This document shows positions 23,352 to 32,855 of a stretch of DNA of 64,000 nucleotides, in pieces; position 1 is the stretch's first letter; each line of letters opens with the position of its first letter. The DNA is taken from NCBI RefSeq assembly GCF_016889705.1, contig NZ_CP069526.1, positions 1,798,001 to 1,862,000 on the forward strand, in the 5' to 3' direction. The translations under genes were made by a program, and so were the position numbers. The stretch is from Amycolatopsis sp. FDAARGOS 1241. Its GTDB lineage: Bacteria > Actinomycetota > Actinomycetes > Mycobacteriales > Pseudonocardiaceae. Below the pieces are notes generated by a model that was not told the DNA's origin, did no database searches, and saw nothing but the letters and a program-made list of their open reading frames with translations.

Positions 23352-26300
23352 CTACTCGCTTTCCAGGTCGCCTTCCAGGGTCAGGTAGACGTCGCGCAGT
23401 TGGGCCATCAGGTCGGGGTCCGGCGATTCCCACAGTCCGCGGTCGGCGGCTTCGGTGAGGCGCTCGATGATCCCCCGCAGCGCCCACGGGTTGGCCTGGC
23501 GCAGGAAGTCCTGGTTCTCGGCGTCGAGGACGTAGGACTCGGAGAGCTTTTCGTACATCCAGTCTTCCACCACGCCGGCGGTGGCGTCGAAGCCGAACAG
23601 ATAATCCACGGTCGCGGCGAGCTCGAAGGCGCCCTTGTAGCCGTGGCGGCGCATGGCGGCAAGCCAGCGCGGGTTGACGACGCGGGCGCGGAAGACCCGC
23701 GCGGTCTCTTCGCCCAGGGTGCGGGTGCGGACGGCGTCCGGGGTGGTGCTGTCGCCGATGTAGGAGGCGGGGGCGGAGCCGGTGAGGGCGCGAACGGTGG
23801 CGATCATGCCGCCGTGGTACTGGAAGTAGTCGTCGGAGTCGGCGATGTCGTGTTCGCGCGTGTCGGTGTTCTTGGCGGCCACCACGATGCGCCGGTAGGA
23901 GTTCTCCATGTCCTCGCGGGCCGGGCGGCCGTCGAGGTCGCGGCCGTAGGCGAAACCGCCCCAGACGGCGTAGACCTCGGCGAGGTCCTTGTCGTCGCGC
24001 CAGTTGCCGGAGTCCATCAGCGGTAGCAGGCCGGCGCCGTACGCGCCGGGTTTCGAGCCGAAGATGCGCGTGGTGGCTCGGCGAGAATCGCCGTGCGAGG
24101 CCAGATCCGCCGAGACGTGGGCGCGGACGAAGTTCTCCGAAGGCGGCTCGTCCAGCGAAGCCACCAAACGCACGGCGTCGTCCAGCAGCGTGATGACGTG
24201 CGGGAACGCGTCGCGGAAGAAGCCGCTGATGCGGACGGTCACGTCGATGCGCGGGCGGCCCAGTTCAGCCAGCGGGATGGCCTCCAGCCCCGTCACACGC
24301 CGCGACGCCTCGTCCCACACGGGCTGCACGCCCAGCAGCGCCAGCACTTCCGCCGCGTCGTCGCCGGACGTCCGCATCGCCGACGTGCCCCACACCGAAA
24401 GCCCCACCGACGTCGGCCACGAGCCGGTGTCCTCGCGATAGCGGCGCAGCAGCGAGTCGGCCAGCGACTGGCCCGTCTCCCACGCCAGGCGGCTCGGGAT
24501 GGCCTTCGGGTCGACGGTGTAGAAGTTCCGGCCCGTCGGCAGCACGTTCACCAGGCCACGCAACGGCGAACCGCTCGGCCCGGCCGGAAGGTAGCCACCG
24601 TCCAGCGCGTGCAGCACCGCGGAGACCTCGTCGGAGGTCCCGGCCAGCCGCGGCACGATTTCGGTCGCGGCGAAGGTCAGCACCTGCGAAACCGCGGAGT
24701 CCGGCGCGTCCAGCACATCGGAAACCACCGCGGGCACCGCCGCGACCGCCCACTCGCGGGACTCCATCGCCTCCACGAGCGTTCGCGCCGTCGTCTCGAT
24801 CGCGTCCACTTCGGACAACGGTGTGTCCGAATTCTCCTTCAGCCCCAGCGCCGATCGCAGCCCCGGCACCGCGCCCTGCTTGCCGCCCCACATCTGCTGC
24901 GCGCGCAGCATGGCCAGCACGAGGCTCACGCGCGCCTCGCCGATGGGCGCCTCGCCCAGGATGTGCAGGCCGTCGCGGATCTGCGCGTCCTTGACCTCGC
25001 ACAGCCAGCCGTCGATATGGAGCAGGAAGTCGTCGAACTCTGCGTCGTGCGGTCGTTCGGCGACGCCCAGGTCGTGGTCGAGCTTCGCAGCCTGGATCAG
25101 CGTCCAGATCTGCGCCCGGATCGCCGGCAGCTTCGCCGGGTCCATCGCCGCGATGTTCGCGTGCTCGTCCATCAGCTGCTCGAGCCGCGCGAGGTCGCCG
25201 TAGGACTCGGCGCGCGCCATCGGCGGGATCAGGTGGTCGACGATCGTCGCGTGCGCCCGCCGTTTCGCCTGCGCGCCTTCGCCCGGGTCGTTGATCAGGA
25301 ACGGGTAGATCAGCGGCAGGTTGCCCAGCACCGCGTCGGGCGCGCACGACGCCGACAGACCGGCTGTCTTGCCCGGCAGCCACTCCAGCGACCCGTGTTT
25401 GCCCAGGTGCACCACGGCGTGGGCGCCGAACTCCTCCTCCAGCCAGCGGTACGCGGCGAGGTAGTGGTGGCTCGGCGGCAGGTCGGGGTTGTGGTAGATC
25501 GCCACGGGGTTCTCGCCGAAGCCGCGCGGCGGCTGGATCATCAGCACGACGTTGCCCGCCTGCAGCGACGCCAGCACGATGTCGCCCTCAGGATTTGCCG
25601 ATGTGTCGACATACAGCGACCCCGGCGCCGGCCCCCAGTGTTCTTCCATCGCCGACCGCAGGTCCTCGGGCAGCGCCGCGAACCACGAGGAGTAGCGCGC
25701 CGCCGGCACCCGGATCGGGTTGCCGGAGAGCTGCTCCTGCGTGAGCCACTCCGGATCCTGCCCCCCGGCGGCGATCAGCGCGTGGATGAGCGCGTCGCCG
25801 TCCGGCTGGTCGGTGCCGGTCGGGTCGACACCGGGGAACGCGTCCGGGCCCAGGTCGTAACCCTCCTCGCGCATGAGCCGCAGCAGCTTGATCGCCGACG
25901 CGGGCGTGTCCAGGCCCACGGCGTTGCCGACGCGCGAGTGCTTCGTCGGGTACGCCGAGAGCATCAGCGCGATCCGCCGCTGCGCCGGCGGGGTGTGGCG
26001 CAGCCGTGCGTGCGCGAGCGCGATCCCGGCGACCCGCGCCGCCCGCTCGGCGTCCGGCACGTACCGCGGCAGGCCGTCGTCGTCGAACTCCTTGAAGGAG
26101 AACGGGACCGTGATGAGGCGCCCGTCGAACTCCGGCACCGCCATCTGGTTGCCCGCGTCGAGCGGCGACAGGCCGTCGTCGCTTCCGGACCAGGTCGCGC
26201 GGTCGCTGGTGAGGCACAGCGCCTGCAGGATCGGGATGTCCAGCGCCGCCATCTCGGCGACGTCCCACGCCTCGTCGTCGCCGCCCGCGCCGACCTCCGA

Positions 26301-26960
26301 CGGCCGGGTGCCGCCCGCCGCGAGCACGGTGACCAGCAGCGCGTCGGCCTTGCCGAGCTCCGCCATCAGCTCCGGCTCGCGGTTGCGCAGCGACGCGCAG
26401 TGGATCGCCAGCGCGCGCCCGCCCGTGGCCTCGATCGCGTCGGCCAGCGCGTGGACGAAGCCGGTGTTCCCGGACAGGTGGTGCGCGCGGTAGTAGAGGA
26501 TCCCGACGACCGGTCCGTCCGAGGCAGCGGGAGCGGGCCGCTCCAGCACACCCCACGACGGCAGCTGCGCGGGCGGCTCGAACCCGTCGCCGGTCAGCCG
26601 GAGCGTGTCCGACAGGAACCGGTGCAGCTGCGTGAGGTTCTCGGGCCCGCCCTGTGCGAGGTACGCGTGAGCCTGCGCTGCGATGCCCGCCGGCACGGTC
26701 GAGAGCTTCATCAGCTCCGCGTCCGGTGTCTGCTCACCACCCAGCACCACCACGTGCGAACCCGACGCGCGCAGCGTGTCCAGACCCTCCTGCCACGTGC
26801 GCGGCGTGCCCAGGATGCGGACCACGACGATCGGCGCGTCCGCCAGCAGCGGGGGCAGGTCCGCGAGGTCGAGCCGGGCGGGGTTCGCGAGCCGGTAATC
26901 GGCCCCGCTCGCCCTGGCGCTGAGCAGATCGGTGTCCGAAGTGGACAGCAGCAGGATCAC
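23352..26960 (-). CDS. cobN: Cobaltochelatase large subunit CobN
   Basis: A 1202-residue CobN, which inserts cobalt into hydrogenobyrinic acid a,c-diamide with the help of an AAA+/vWA partner. HLGKHGSLEWLPGK near residue 520 and the SAYPTKHSRVGNAVGLDTPA region are family hallmarks; the length is normal. I place the start at GTG 26960, giving MILLLSTSDTDLLSARAS as in related proteins, with GAGGA just upstream; a GTG four codons earlier is possible. A cobalamin riboswitch lies 34-134 bp upstream, so B12 should repress it. The matching chelatase partner is probably the gene at 40411-42384. Confidence 0.92.
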   Translation of the reverse strand: MILLLSTSDTDLLSARASGADYRLANPARLDLADLPPLLADAPIVVVRILGTPRTWQEGLDTLRASGSHVVVLGGEQTPDAELMKLSTVPAGIAAQAHAYLAQGGPENLTQLHRFLSDTLRLTGDGFEPPAQLPSWGVLERPAPAASDGPVVGILYYRAHHLSGNTGFVHALADAIEATGGRALAIHCASLRNREPELMAELGKADALLVTVLAAGGTRPSEVGAGGDDEAWDVAEMAALDIPILQALCLTSDRATWSGSDDGLSPLDAGNQMAVPEFDGRLITVPFSFKEFDDDGLPRYVPDAERAARVAGIALAHARLRHTPPAQRRIALMLSAYPTKHSRVGNAVGLDTPASAIKLLRLMREEGYDLGPDAFPGVDPTGTDQPDGDALIHALIAAGGQDPEWLTQEQLSGNPIRVPAARYSSWFAALPEDLRSAMEEHWGPAPGSLYVDTSANPEGDIVLASLQAGNVVLMIQPPRGFGENPVAIYHNPDLPPSHHYLAAYRWLEEEFGAHAVVHLGKHGSLEWLPGKTAGLSASCAPDAVLGNLPLIYPFLINDPGEGAQAKRRAHATIVDHLIPPMARAESYGDLARLEQLMDEHANIAAMDPAKLPAIRAQIWTLIQAAKLDHDLGVAERPHDAEFDDFLLHIDGWLCEVKDAQIRDGLHILGEAPIGEARVSLVLAMLRAQQMWGGKQGAVPGLRSALGLKENSDTPLSEVDAIETTARTLVEAMESREWAVAAVPAVVSDVLDAPDSAVSQVLTFAATEIVPRLAGTSDEVSAVLHALDGGYLPAGPSGSPLRGLVNVLPTGRNFYTVDPKAIPSRLAWETGQSLADSLLRRYREDTGSWPTSVGLSVWGTSAMRTSGDDAAEVLALLGVQPVWDEASRRVTGLEAIPLAELGRPRIDVTVRISGFFRDAFPHVITLLDDAVRLVASLDEPPSENFVRAHVSADLASHGDSRRATTRIFGSKPGAYGAGLLPLMDSGNWRDDKDLAEVYAVWGGFAYGRDLDGRPAREDMENSYRRIVVAAKNTDTREHDIADSDDYFQYHGGMIATVRALTGSAPASYIGDSTTPDAVRTRTLGEETARVFRARVVNPRWLAAMRRHGYKGAFELAATVDYLFGFDATAGVVEDWMYEKLSESYVLDAENQDFLRQANPWALRGIIERLTEAADRGLWESPDPDLMAQLRDVYLTLEGDLESE

Positions 26961-26994
26961 GGCGTTCCTCACTCGGGGTGTCCGCGCCCCGGGT

Positions 26995-27094
26995 CGTCGG
27001 TCGCGGCGGCGGGAGTTCCTGGCTCCCCGGATCAGCCCGGGTCACAGTGGCGGGACCGTCCCGGACTCTCACCGGGTTCCTCCGCTTGCCGACG
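26995..27094 (-). ncRNA. Cobalamin riboswitch
   Basis: On the minus strand the leader has the conserved B12-element pieces in order: GGAGGAACCCGGTGAGAGTC, then GACGGTCCCGCCACTGTGA, then GGAGCCAGGAACTCCCGCC. The closing P1 stem is CGTCGG (from 27094) with CCGACG (to 26995). Between the element and cobN a small hairpin, CGGGG/CCCCG at 26974-26991, sits next to the start region and may link ligand binding to translation. It controls cobN and perhaps genes read with it. Confidence 0.93.
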
Positions 27095-27146
27095 CGTGGT
27101 TCGCTCTCACTCTCAACCGCGCGCGGGCCCGCGTCAAGGTGACGCT

Positions 27147-27776
27147 TCAGACCACCCGCACGGCGACGATCGGCCGCTCGGCCACGCAGTGCACCTGCTG
27201 GGCGGTGACGCTCCAGGCGTAGCCGGCGAAACCGCCCGTCTCCCGCGAAGCGTGGAACACCATGTGCCCGTAGCCGGCGCCCTGACCTGCGGGGGAGCGG
27301 CTGTCCGGGTATTCGGCCGAGGTGCCGTGCGGGTCGGCGGTGCAGTCGGCGATGGGCACGACGTACGGTTTGTCCCCGTTCGCCGGCCCCGCGGGCACCG
27401 GAACGCCACGCACCAGCGCGAGGTGGCCGGTGTTGGTCGGGCGCCGGTGCCCGTAGTCGACGACCACGAGGTCACCCGGCCGCAGGTCGGCGACGGTGTC
27501 GACGGGCGTGAAATGCGGCACGCGCCGCCGTTCGAAGACCCACCGGTACGTGCGCGAAGGCGGGCTCACCGAGCGGAAGTGCGTGGTGAAGAACTCGTCG
27601 TCGGCCCAGCCGTAGACGTGCTTGAGCAGCTGGGTCTGGAACGACGCGCACTGCGTGTGGTTGCGCCACGGCCGCGTCCAGCCGATCACATCCGGCTCGC
27701 CGGCGGCCTTGTACCGGTTGTCCTCCGGCCGCACGTGGTCGATGAGCTCTTCGGCGGCGCGCAAATGGGCGGTCAC
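27147..27776 (-). CDS. Papain-like fold protein candidate (NlpC/P60- or CHAP-like)
   Basis: A 209-residue protein from GTG 27776 (AAGGA upstream). NHTQCASFQTQLLKHVYGW puts a cysteine at the head of a helix, TNTGHLALVRGV puts a histidine on a strand, and GYGHMVFHASRETGG follows, a layout seen in NlpC/P60-superfamily cysteine hydrolases or amidases. There is no signal peptide, so a cell-wall role is not certain. It lies 18 nt downstream of the XRE gene and ends about 50 bp before the cobN riboswitch. No known family member is recognised with confidence. Confidence 0.5.
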   Translation of the reverse strand: MTAHLRAAEELIDHVRPEDNRYKAAGEPDVIGWTRPWRNHTQCASFQTQLLKHVYGWADDEFFTTHFRSVSPPSRTYRWVFERRRVPHFTPVDTVADLRPGDLVVVDYGHRRPTNTGHLALVRGVPVPAGPANGDKPYVVPIADCTADPHGTSAEYPDSRSPAGQGAGYGHMVFHASRETGGFAGYAWSVTAQQVHCVAERPIVAVRVV

Positions 27777-27794
27777 CTGTCCTTGATACCCGCT

Positions 27795-28028
27795 CTACGC
27801 CGAGCGGTCGCCGATCCGCGGGAAGGGCTCGGTGGAGAACAGCACCTCCACCGAGACTTCGAAGAACCGCGCGATCCGCAACGCGAGGTGCAGGCTGGGG
27901 CTGTACTCGCCGCGTTCGAGGTAACCGATCGTCTGGTAGTGCACGCCGAGCGCGTCGGCCAGCTGCCGACGCGAGATCCCGCGCTCGGCGCGCAGCACCG
28001 CGATGCGGTTGTAGACGTTCTCGCTCAC
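27795..28028 (-). CDS. XRE-family regulator, single HTH domain
   Basis: A 77-residue protein that is almost only a helix-turn-helix: VLRAERGISRRQLADALGVH, then YQTIGYLERGEYSPSLHLAL and IARFFEVSVEVLFS. This YozG-like type usually sits next to ABC exporters or small membrane proteins and controls them. It lies 6 nt downstream of the damaged ABC gene and 18 nt upstream of the papain-like gene, so all three form one leftward unit. The gene itself looks intact. Confidence 0.85.
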   Translation of the reverse strand: MSENVYNRIAVLRAERGISRRQLADALGVHYQTIGYLERGEYSPSLHLALRIARFFEVSVEVLFSTEPFPRIGDRSA

Positions 28029-28034
28029 CGCGGA

Positions 28035-28982
28035 TCACACACGCTGCAGTGCCCTTTCCCGTCGTGCCGCCACCGACGAACCGGATTCCTTGCGCGCCAT
28101 CCGCCGCAGCAGGACCGGGGCCAGCGCCAATCCGATCACGGCCCACACGACCAGCACGCCGAGGGTCCACCACGGCCGCCACGACTGCCCTACCTCCACC
28201 ACCACGGCCGAGTCCGGCAGCAGCGCCGAGCGCATGCCGAGCCCGAGCCAGTACATCGGGAACACCTGCGCGATGTCCTGCACCCACACCGGCAGCGCCG
28301 TGATCGGGTAGAAGATCCCGGAGATGGCGGCGAGGCCCGTGACCGGGAGCATGACCAGGCCCATCGAGCGCGGTTCGCGGATCAGCGAGCCGATCCCCGC
28401 ACCCAGCGGCAGGGTCGCGATCAGCCCGAGCGCCAGCACCCAGAGCAGCCGCAGCCATGCCGACAGGTGGCCGGTGGCCAGGCCGGGGAACAGGATCAAC
28501 GACGGCACCAGCGTCACCAGCAGCGCGCTCACCTGCATGAGGGAGAGCGACACGACCTTGCCGATGAGGTAACCGAGCATGCCGTTGGGCGTGGCCTTGG
28601 CGCGCAGCAGCGTGCCGTCCTCGCGGTCGATGACCAGGTTGCCGGCCGCGCCGGAGATGCCGTTGAACACGATCCCGGCGCCGAGCACACTCGGCACGGT
28701 CGCCGTGCCGAGCGAGAACGACGTGGCCCGCCAGTCCTCGCCGCCACGCGCTGGGTCGGTGCCGAGCACCGCCACGTCGCCCGCCGAGCGCATCCGGAAG
28801 CCTTCGAGGATCTCGATCGTGGTCGTCTTGCCCGCGCCGTTCGGGCCGAGCAGACAGAGCACTTCGCCGCGGTAGGCGGCGAAGCCCACGTCGTGCAGCA
28901 CGTCGTCGGTGCCGTAGCGCATGCGCAGGCCTTCGACCTCCAACACGACTTCGTCCGGATTTCTCAACCGACCCACCCCCAT
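28035..28982 (-). pseudogene. ABC exporter remnant: ATPase N-terminus fused to ABC-2 permease
   Basis: A 315-residue frame from ATG 28982. Residues 1 to about 85 are the start of an ABC ATPase with Walker A (LLGPNGAGKTTTIEILEGF), stopping at GTDPARGGEDWRA. It then passes directly into an ABC-2 permease lacking its first segments (GAGIVFNGISGAAGNLVIDR, RAKATPNGMLGYLIGK and five or so membrane helices). The Q-loop, signature, Walker B and H-loop are absent. I infer one internal deletion that joined two neighbouring genes in frame. The product cannot hydrolyse ATP on its own and is probably non-functional. Confidence 0.7.
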
Positions 28983-29001
28983 CGTCAACGTGCGACGAAA
29001 T

Positions 29002-29014
29002 GTAGCACACCTAC
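29002..29014. promoter_or_regulatory. Short dyad in divergent ABC/cobG promoter region
   Basis: GTAG at 29002-29005 and CTAC at 29011-29014 flank CACAC, directly before CTATATT, an AT-rich box suited to a rightward -10. The 82-bp region between the leftward ABC remnant and cobG is the only place for both promoters, so this may be an operator for the neighbouring XRE regulator or a GntR/YtrA-type protein. Confidence 0.35.
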
Positions 29015-29064
29015 TATATTCGATCGCAAGTCTGCTGAATCCGGCGCCAGCTACAGTGAGCGGC

Positions 29065-30192
29065 ATGTCCAGCCCTGCCCGCGTGCGCGCCGACGCCTGT
29101 CCCGGGGTCTTCGCGACGCACGACGCGGCGGACGGGCCGCTCGCGCGCGTCCGGCTGCCTGGTGGGGTCGTGCCGGCCGATCGTCTGCAGGTGCTCGCTT
29201 CGTGCGCTGAGGATTTCGGCGACGGCGACGTGCATCTCACCTCGCGCGGCAACGTCCAGCTGCGCGGCGTCACCCGGCCCGGTCTGGCGTCGCGGCTGAC
29301 CGGCGCCGGGCTGCTGCCCTCGCCGACGCACGAACGCGTGCGCAACGTCCTCGCCTCGCCGCTGAGCGGGGTCCAGGGCGGAGTCGCGGACGTCCGCGGC
29401 CTGGCGGGGGAGCTGGACGTGGCCTTGTGCGCGGTGCCGGAGCTGGCCGGGCTGCCCGGCCGGTTCCTGTTCGCGTTCGACGACGGCCGGGGTGACGTCG
29501 CGGGTGAAGGCGCGGACGTGTGCTGGCGCGCGGTGACGCCGTCCGTGGGCACGGTGCTGCTCGCCGGCGCCGACACCGGCTGGTCGGTGTCGCGCGACGC
29601 CGCGGTGGCCGCGTTGCTCGACGTCGCCGCTGCGTTCGGCCGGCAGCGCGGCTCGGCGTGGCGGATCGCGGAGCTCTCCGATCCGCACGTGGTGCTGCCT
29701 GTCGCGCCGCGGACCAAGCCGGTTGAGCGGCCAGTACGCGTGGACGCGACGGTCGGCCGGCTGGGCGAGCACGGCGTGGGGATCGCGCCGCGGTTCGGGC
29801 AGCTCTCCGCCGTGCAGCTGCGGGTTCTCGCGGAGCTCGCGCCGTTCGCCGTGGTCACACCGTGGCGGTCGGTCGTGCTGCCCGAGGCCGGGCCGGACGC
29901 CGTGCCGCGGTTGCACGACGCGGGCCTGAGCACGGATCCCGCCGCGCTCGAGATCACGGCGTGCATCGGCCGGCCGGGCTGCGCGAAGTCGCTCGCGGAC
30001 GTGCGGGCCGACGCCGCGGCATTGGCGCCGAGCGGGGTCCGCGCGCACGTCGCCGGGTGTACCCGGCGCTGCGGGCGGCCGGCGGGCGACCACCTCGACG
30101 TCGTCGCCGAAGAAGGCGGCTACCGTGTCGGCGGACGTCTCGTTCCGGCGTCCCGCTTGGCGGAGTCCTGGGTGAGGAAGGAAAACCCGTGA
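29065..30192 (+). CDS. cobG: Precorrin-3B synthase CobG
   Basis: A 375-residue sirohaem and Fe-S mono-oxygenase that converts precorrin-3A to precorrin-3B using O2, the defining step of the aerobic B12 route. The N-terminal [12 protein letters not shown] stretch and the C-terminal cysteines ([13 protein letters not shown] and CTRRCGRP) match the nitrite/sulfite-reductase-like cluster-binding pattern. The ATG at 29065 is chosen because longer frames run into the divergent ABC gene. It overlaps cobH by 4 nt. The product implies aerobic corrin synthesis. Confidence 0.85.
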   Translation: MSSPARVRADACPGVFATHDAADGPLARVRLPGGVVPADRLQVLASCAEDFGDGDVHLTSRGNVQLRGVTRPGLASRLTGAGLLPSPTHERVRNVLASPLSGVQGGVADVRGLAGELDVALCAVPELAGLPGRFLFAFDDGRGDVAGEGADVCWRAVTPSVGTVLLAGADTGWSVSRDAAVAALLDVAAAFGRQRGSAWRIAELSDPHVVLPVAPRTKPVERPVRVDATVGRLGEHGVGIAPRFGQLSAVQLRVLAELAPFAVVTPWRSVVLPEAGPDAVPRLHDAGLSTDPAALEITACIGRPGCAKSLADVRADAAALAPSGVRAHVAGCTRRCGRPAGDHLDVVAEEGGYRVGGRLVPASRLAESWVRKENP

Positions 30193-30812
30193 TCGAGTAC
30201 TTGGCCGACGGCGCCGAGATCTACCGGCACTCGTTCGCCACGATCCGCGAGGAAGCGGACCTGGCGATCCTGCCGGACGACGTCGCCGGCGTTGCGGTGC
30301 GGATGATCCACTCCTGCGGCATGGTCGACCTGGTCGAGGACCTGCGGTACTCCCTCGACGTCGTCGAGGCGGGCCGGGCGGCGCTCGAAGCGGGCGCGCC
30401 GGTCCTGTGCGACGCGAAGATGATCGCCAGCGGCATCACGCGCAAGCGGCTGCCCGCGGCCAACGACGTCGTCTGCACCCTCGACGATCCGAGCGTGCCG
30501 GGGCTCGCCGAGCGCAGGGGCACCACGCGCTCGGCCGCGGCGCTGGAGCTGTGGCGCGACCGGCTGCCGGGCTCGGTGGTGGCGATCGGCAACGCGCCCA
30601 CCGCGTTGTTCCGCCTGCTGGAGCTGCTCGAGGAGGGCGTCGGGGCGCCGGCGGCGATCATCGGCGTGCCCGTCGGGTTCGTCGGCGCGGCCGAGTCCAA
30701 AGTGGAGCTCGTGAAGCGCTCGCCCGCGCCGTACCTCGTGGTCCAGGGCCGGCGGGGTGGCAGCGCGATGGCCGTGGCGGCCGTCAACGCGATCGCGAGC
30801 GCGGTCGAATGA
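30189..30812 (+). CDS. cobH: Precorrin-8X methylmutase CobH
   Basis: A 207-residue CobH, which moves the C11 methyl group to C12 to form hydrogenobyrinic acid. [12 protein letters not shown] carries the catalytic His41, and [20 protein letters not shown] and [13 protein letters not shown] are typical family blocks. The GTG at 30189 overlaps the cobG stop (GTGA), and its own stop overlaps cobIJ (ATGA). Length and motifs are normal. Confidence 0.93.
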   Translation: MIEYLADGAEIYRHSFATIREEADLAILPDDVAGVAVRMIHSCGMVDLVEDLRYSLDVVEAGRAALEAGAPVLCDAKMIASGITRKRLPAANDVVCTLDDPSVPGLAERRGTTRSAAALELWRDRLPGSVVAIGNAPTALFRLLELLEEGVGAPAAIIGVPVGFVGAAESKVELVKRSPAPYLVVQGRRGGSAMAVAAVNAIASAVE

Positions 30813-32332
30813 GCGCGGGCAAGCTGTACGGCGTCGGGCTCGGTCCCGGCGACCCGGAACTGATGACGGTGAAAGCCGCGCGGCTGATCGGCGAAGCCGA
30901 CGTGATTGCTTACCACAGCGCGCGCCACGGCCGCAGCATCGCGCGCTCGGTGGCGGCGCCGCACCTGCGTGAGGGCCAGGTGGAGGAACCGCTGGTCTAC
31001 CCCGTGACCACGGAAACCACGGACCACCCCGGCGGCTACGAAGGTGCGATCGCCGACTTCTACGAGCTGAGCGCGAAAAAGCTAGCCGAACACCTCGACG
31101 CCGGCCGCGACGTGGTCGTGCTGTGCGAAGGCGATCCGTTCTTCTACGGCTCCTACATGTACATGCACGAGCGGCTCGCCGGCCGGTTCGAATCCGAGGT
31201 GGTGCCGGGCGTGACGTCGGTGAGCGCCGCGTCGTCCGTGCTCGGGCGGCCGCTGGTGCAGCGCGACGAGGTGCTCACGCTGTTGCCGGGCACGCTGCCC
31301 GCGCCGGAACTCGCCCGGCGGTTGGCCGACACGCAGGCGGCGGCCGTGCTGAAGCTGGGCCGGACCTTCGCTTCGGTGCGCGAGGCGTTCGCGGAGGCGG
31401 GCAAGCTGGACGACGCGTGGTACGTCGAGCGCGCCACCTGGGGTGAGCAGCGCATCGAGCCCCTGGCCGACGTGGATCCGTCGTCGGTGCCGTACTTTTC
31501 ACTGGCTCTGCTGCCGAGCCCGGCGTATGCGTCCCGAGTGGACGGTGAGCCCGCGGTCGTGCAGCCCGCCGCGCCGGCTCCGGCCGAGGGGGGTGAGGTC
31601 GTGGTCGTCGGCCTCGGCCCGGCCGGCCCGGAGTGGCTGACGCCGGAGGCGTCGGCCGAGCTCGCGGCGGCGGAACACGTCGTGGGCTACGGCCCGTACG
31701 TCGCACGGGTGCCGCAACGCGCCGGCCAGCAGCGGCACGCGTCGGGAAACCGGGTGGAAGCCGACCGGGCCGCGGAGGCGCTCGAGCTGGCGGCGGCCGG
31801 CGCCCGCGTGGCCGTGGTGTCGTCGGGTGATCCCGGCGTGTTCGCGATGGCGTCGGCGGTGCTGGAGCAGGTCGCCGCCGGACGCGGGGCCGGGGTGCGC
31901 GTGCGGATCGTGCCCGGGGTGACGGCCGCGCAGGCAGCCGCGTCCCGCGTCGGTGCACCACTGGGGCACGACTACGCCGTGTTGTCGCTTTCGGATCGCC
32001 TGAAGCCGTGGGACATCATCGAACGCCGCCTCGACGCCGCCGGTTCGGCGGATCTCGTGCTGGCGCTGTACAACCCCGCATCACGTACCCGGACGTCCCA
32101 GCTCGCCACCGCGCGCGAAGTCCTGTTGCGTCACCGCGCGCCCGGCACGCCCGTGGTGGTGGCCCGGGACGTCGGCGGCCCGGAGGAGCTCATCACGGTG
32201 ACCACGCTGGGCGAGCTTGAGCCGTCCACTGTGGATATGCGATGCCTGCTCATCGTGGGCTCGTCGAAGACAGTGGTGCAGCGGGGCCCGGGCGGCGCGT
32301 CGGTCGTCTGGACGCCGCGCAGCTACGCCTGA
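30809..32332 (+). CDS. cobIJ: Fused precorrin methyltransferases CobI-CobJ
   Basis: A 507-residue fusion. Residues 1 to about 240 are CobI, precorrin-2 C20-methyltransferase ([32 protein letters not shown]). After an alanine/proline linker ([14 protein letters not shown]) residues about 260-507 are CobJ, precorrin-3B C17-methyltransferase ([43 protein letters not shown]). Both use S-adenosylmethionine. The fusion is common in actinobacteria. It is the last gene of cobG-cobH-cobIJ, and its 3' end overlaps the convergent HbpS-like gene by 10 bp. Confidence 0.93.
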   Translation: MSAGKLYGVGLGPGDPELMTVKAARLIGEADVIAYHSARHGRSIARSVAAPHLREGQVEEPLVYPVTTETTDHPGGYEGAIADFYELSAKKLAEHLDAGRDVVVLCEGDPFFYGSYMYMHERLAGRFESEVVPGVTSVSAASSVLGRPLVQRDEVLTLLPGTLPAPELARRLADTQAAAVLKLGRTFASVREAFAEAGKLDDAWYVERATWGEQRIEPLADVDPSSVPYFSLALLPSPAYASRVDGEPAVVQPAAPAPAEGGEVVVVGLGPAGPEWLTPEASAELAAAEHVVGYGPYVARVPQRAGQQRHASGNRVEADRAAEALELAAAGARVAVVSSGDPGVFAMASAVLEQVAAGRGAGVRVRIVPGVTAAQAAASRVGAPLGHDYAVLSLSDRLKPWDIIERRLDAAGSADLVLALYNPASRTRTSQLATAREVLLRHRAPGTPVVVARDVGGPEELITVTTLGELEPSTVDMRCLLIVGSSKTVVQRGPGGASVVWTPRSYA

Positions 32333-32787
32333 GCCTGCCAGCGCTCCACGGCGGTGCGCACGGCTTCCTCGTCTTCGGAGCCGTGCGCGCCGGACGCGCC
32401 GGCGGCGCCGACGATCACGCCGCCGTCCGTGACGAGCACACCGCCGGCGCGCGGGACGAAGTCGCCGCCGTACAGGTGCTGGATGGTGTCGACGACCTCG
32501 CCGGGCAGGGCGATTTCGCCGGAGGGCTTCAGCATGCGGAGCGCGGTACGGGCCTTGGCGACGGCGACCCGGCTGGTCGCGGGCATGCCGCCGTCGGCGC
32601 GGCGCAGCACGATCACCTCGCCGGTGACGTCGACGACGGCCACCGCGAGCGGCGGGAAGCCCCGCTCCTGGCCGACGGCCAGCGCCGTGCTCACCAGCTG
32701 GTCCGCATCGGCCAGAGTCAACGGGGGGAAGGCGCGCAGTATCAGACACACCTTCGAGCCTGGCCGCGGCCGGTTCCGCCCGTCCAC
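32323..32787 (-). CDS. HbpS/GlcG-family protein (haem- or corrinoid-binding type)
   Basis: A 154-residue protein of the GlcG/HbpS/PduO C-terminal fold: LTLADADQLVSTALAVG, PLAVAVVDVTGEVIVLRRAD, MPATSRVAVAKARTALRML, then GGVLVTDGGVIVGAAGASG. Family members bind haem or corrinoid-like ligands or act as accessory proteins. GTG 32787 gives the longest form; GTG 32751 (MCLILRAFPPLTLAD) would fit family length better. It overlaps cobIJ tail to tail. A B12-related role is suggested by place and fold but not shown. Confidence 0.75.
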   Translation of the reverse strand: MDGRNRPRPGSKVCLILRAFPPLTLADADQLVSTALAVGQERGFPPLAVAVVDVTGEVIVLRRADGGMPATSRVAVAKARTALRMLKPSGEIALPGEVVDTIQHLYGGDFVPRAGGVLVTDGGVIVGAAGASGAHGSEDEEAVRTAVERWQAQA

Positions 32788-32855
32788 TGTCCGAACTCGA
32801 CGGTGTCAACTTGGTGCGCGCTCATCTCGGGTGCCCGGTCGTCCCGGTGCACGGC

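Noticed and set aside
28921..29064. Upstream extension of cobG to 28921
   Set aside because: It would run through the divergent ABC gene start and the promoter dyad. The ATG at 29065 gives normal CobG length.
24093..29210. A very long open frame of about 1700 codons on the plus strand, antisense to cobN
   Set aside because: It is Arg/Gly/Val-rich with no domain and runs through the riboswitch and the ABC gene. It is a shadow of the GC-rich minus-strand genes.
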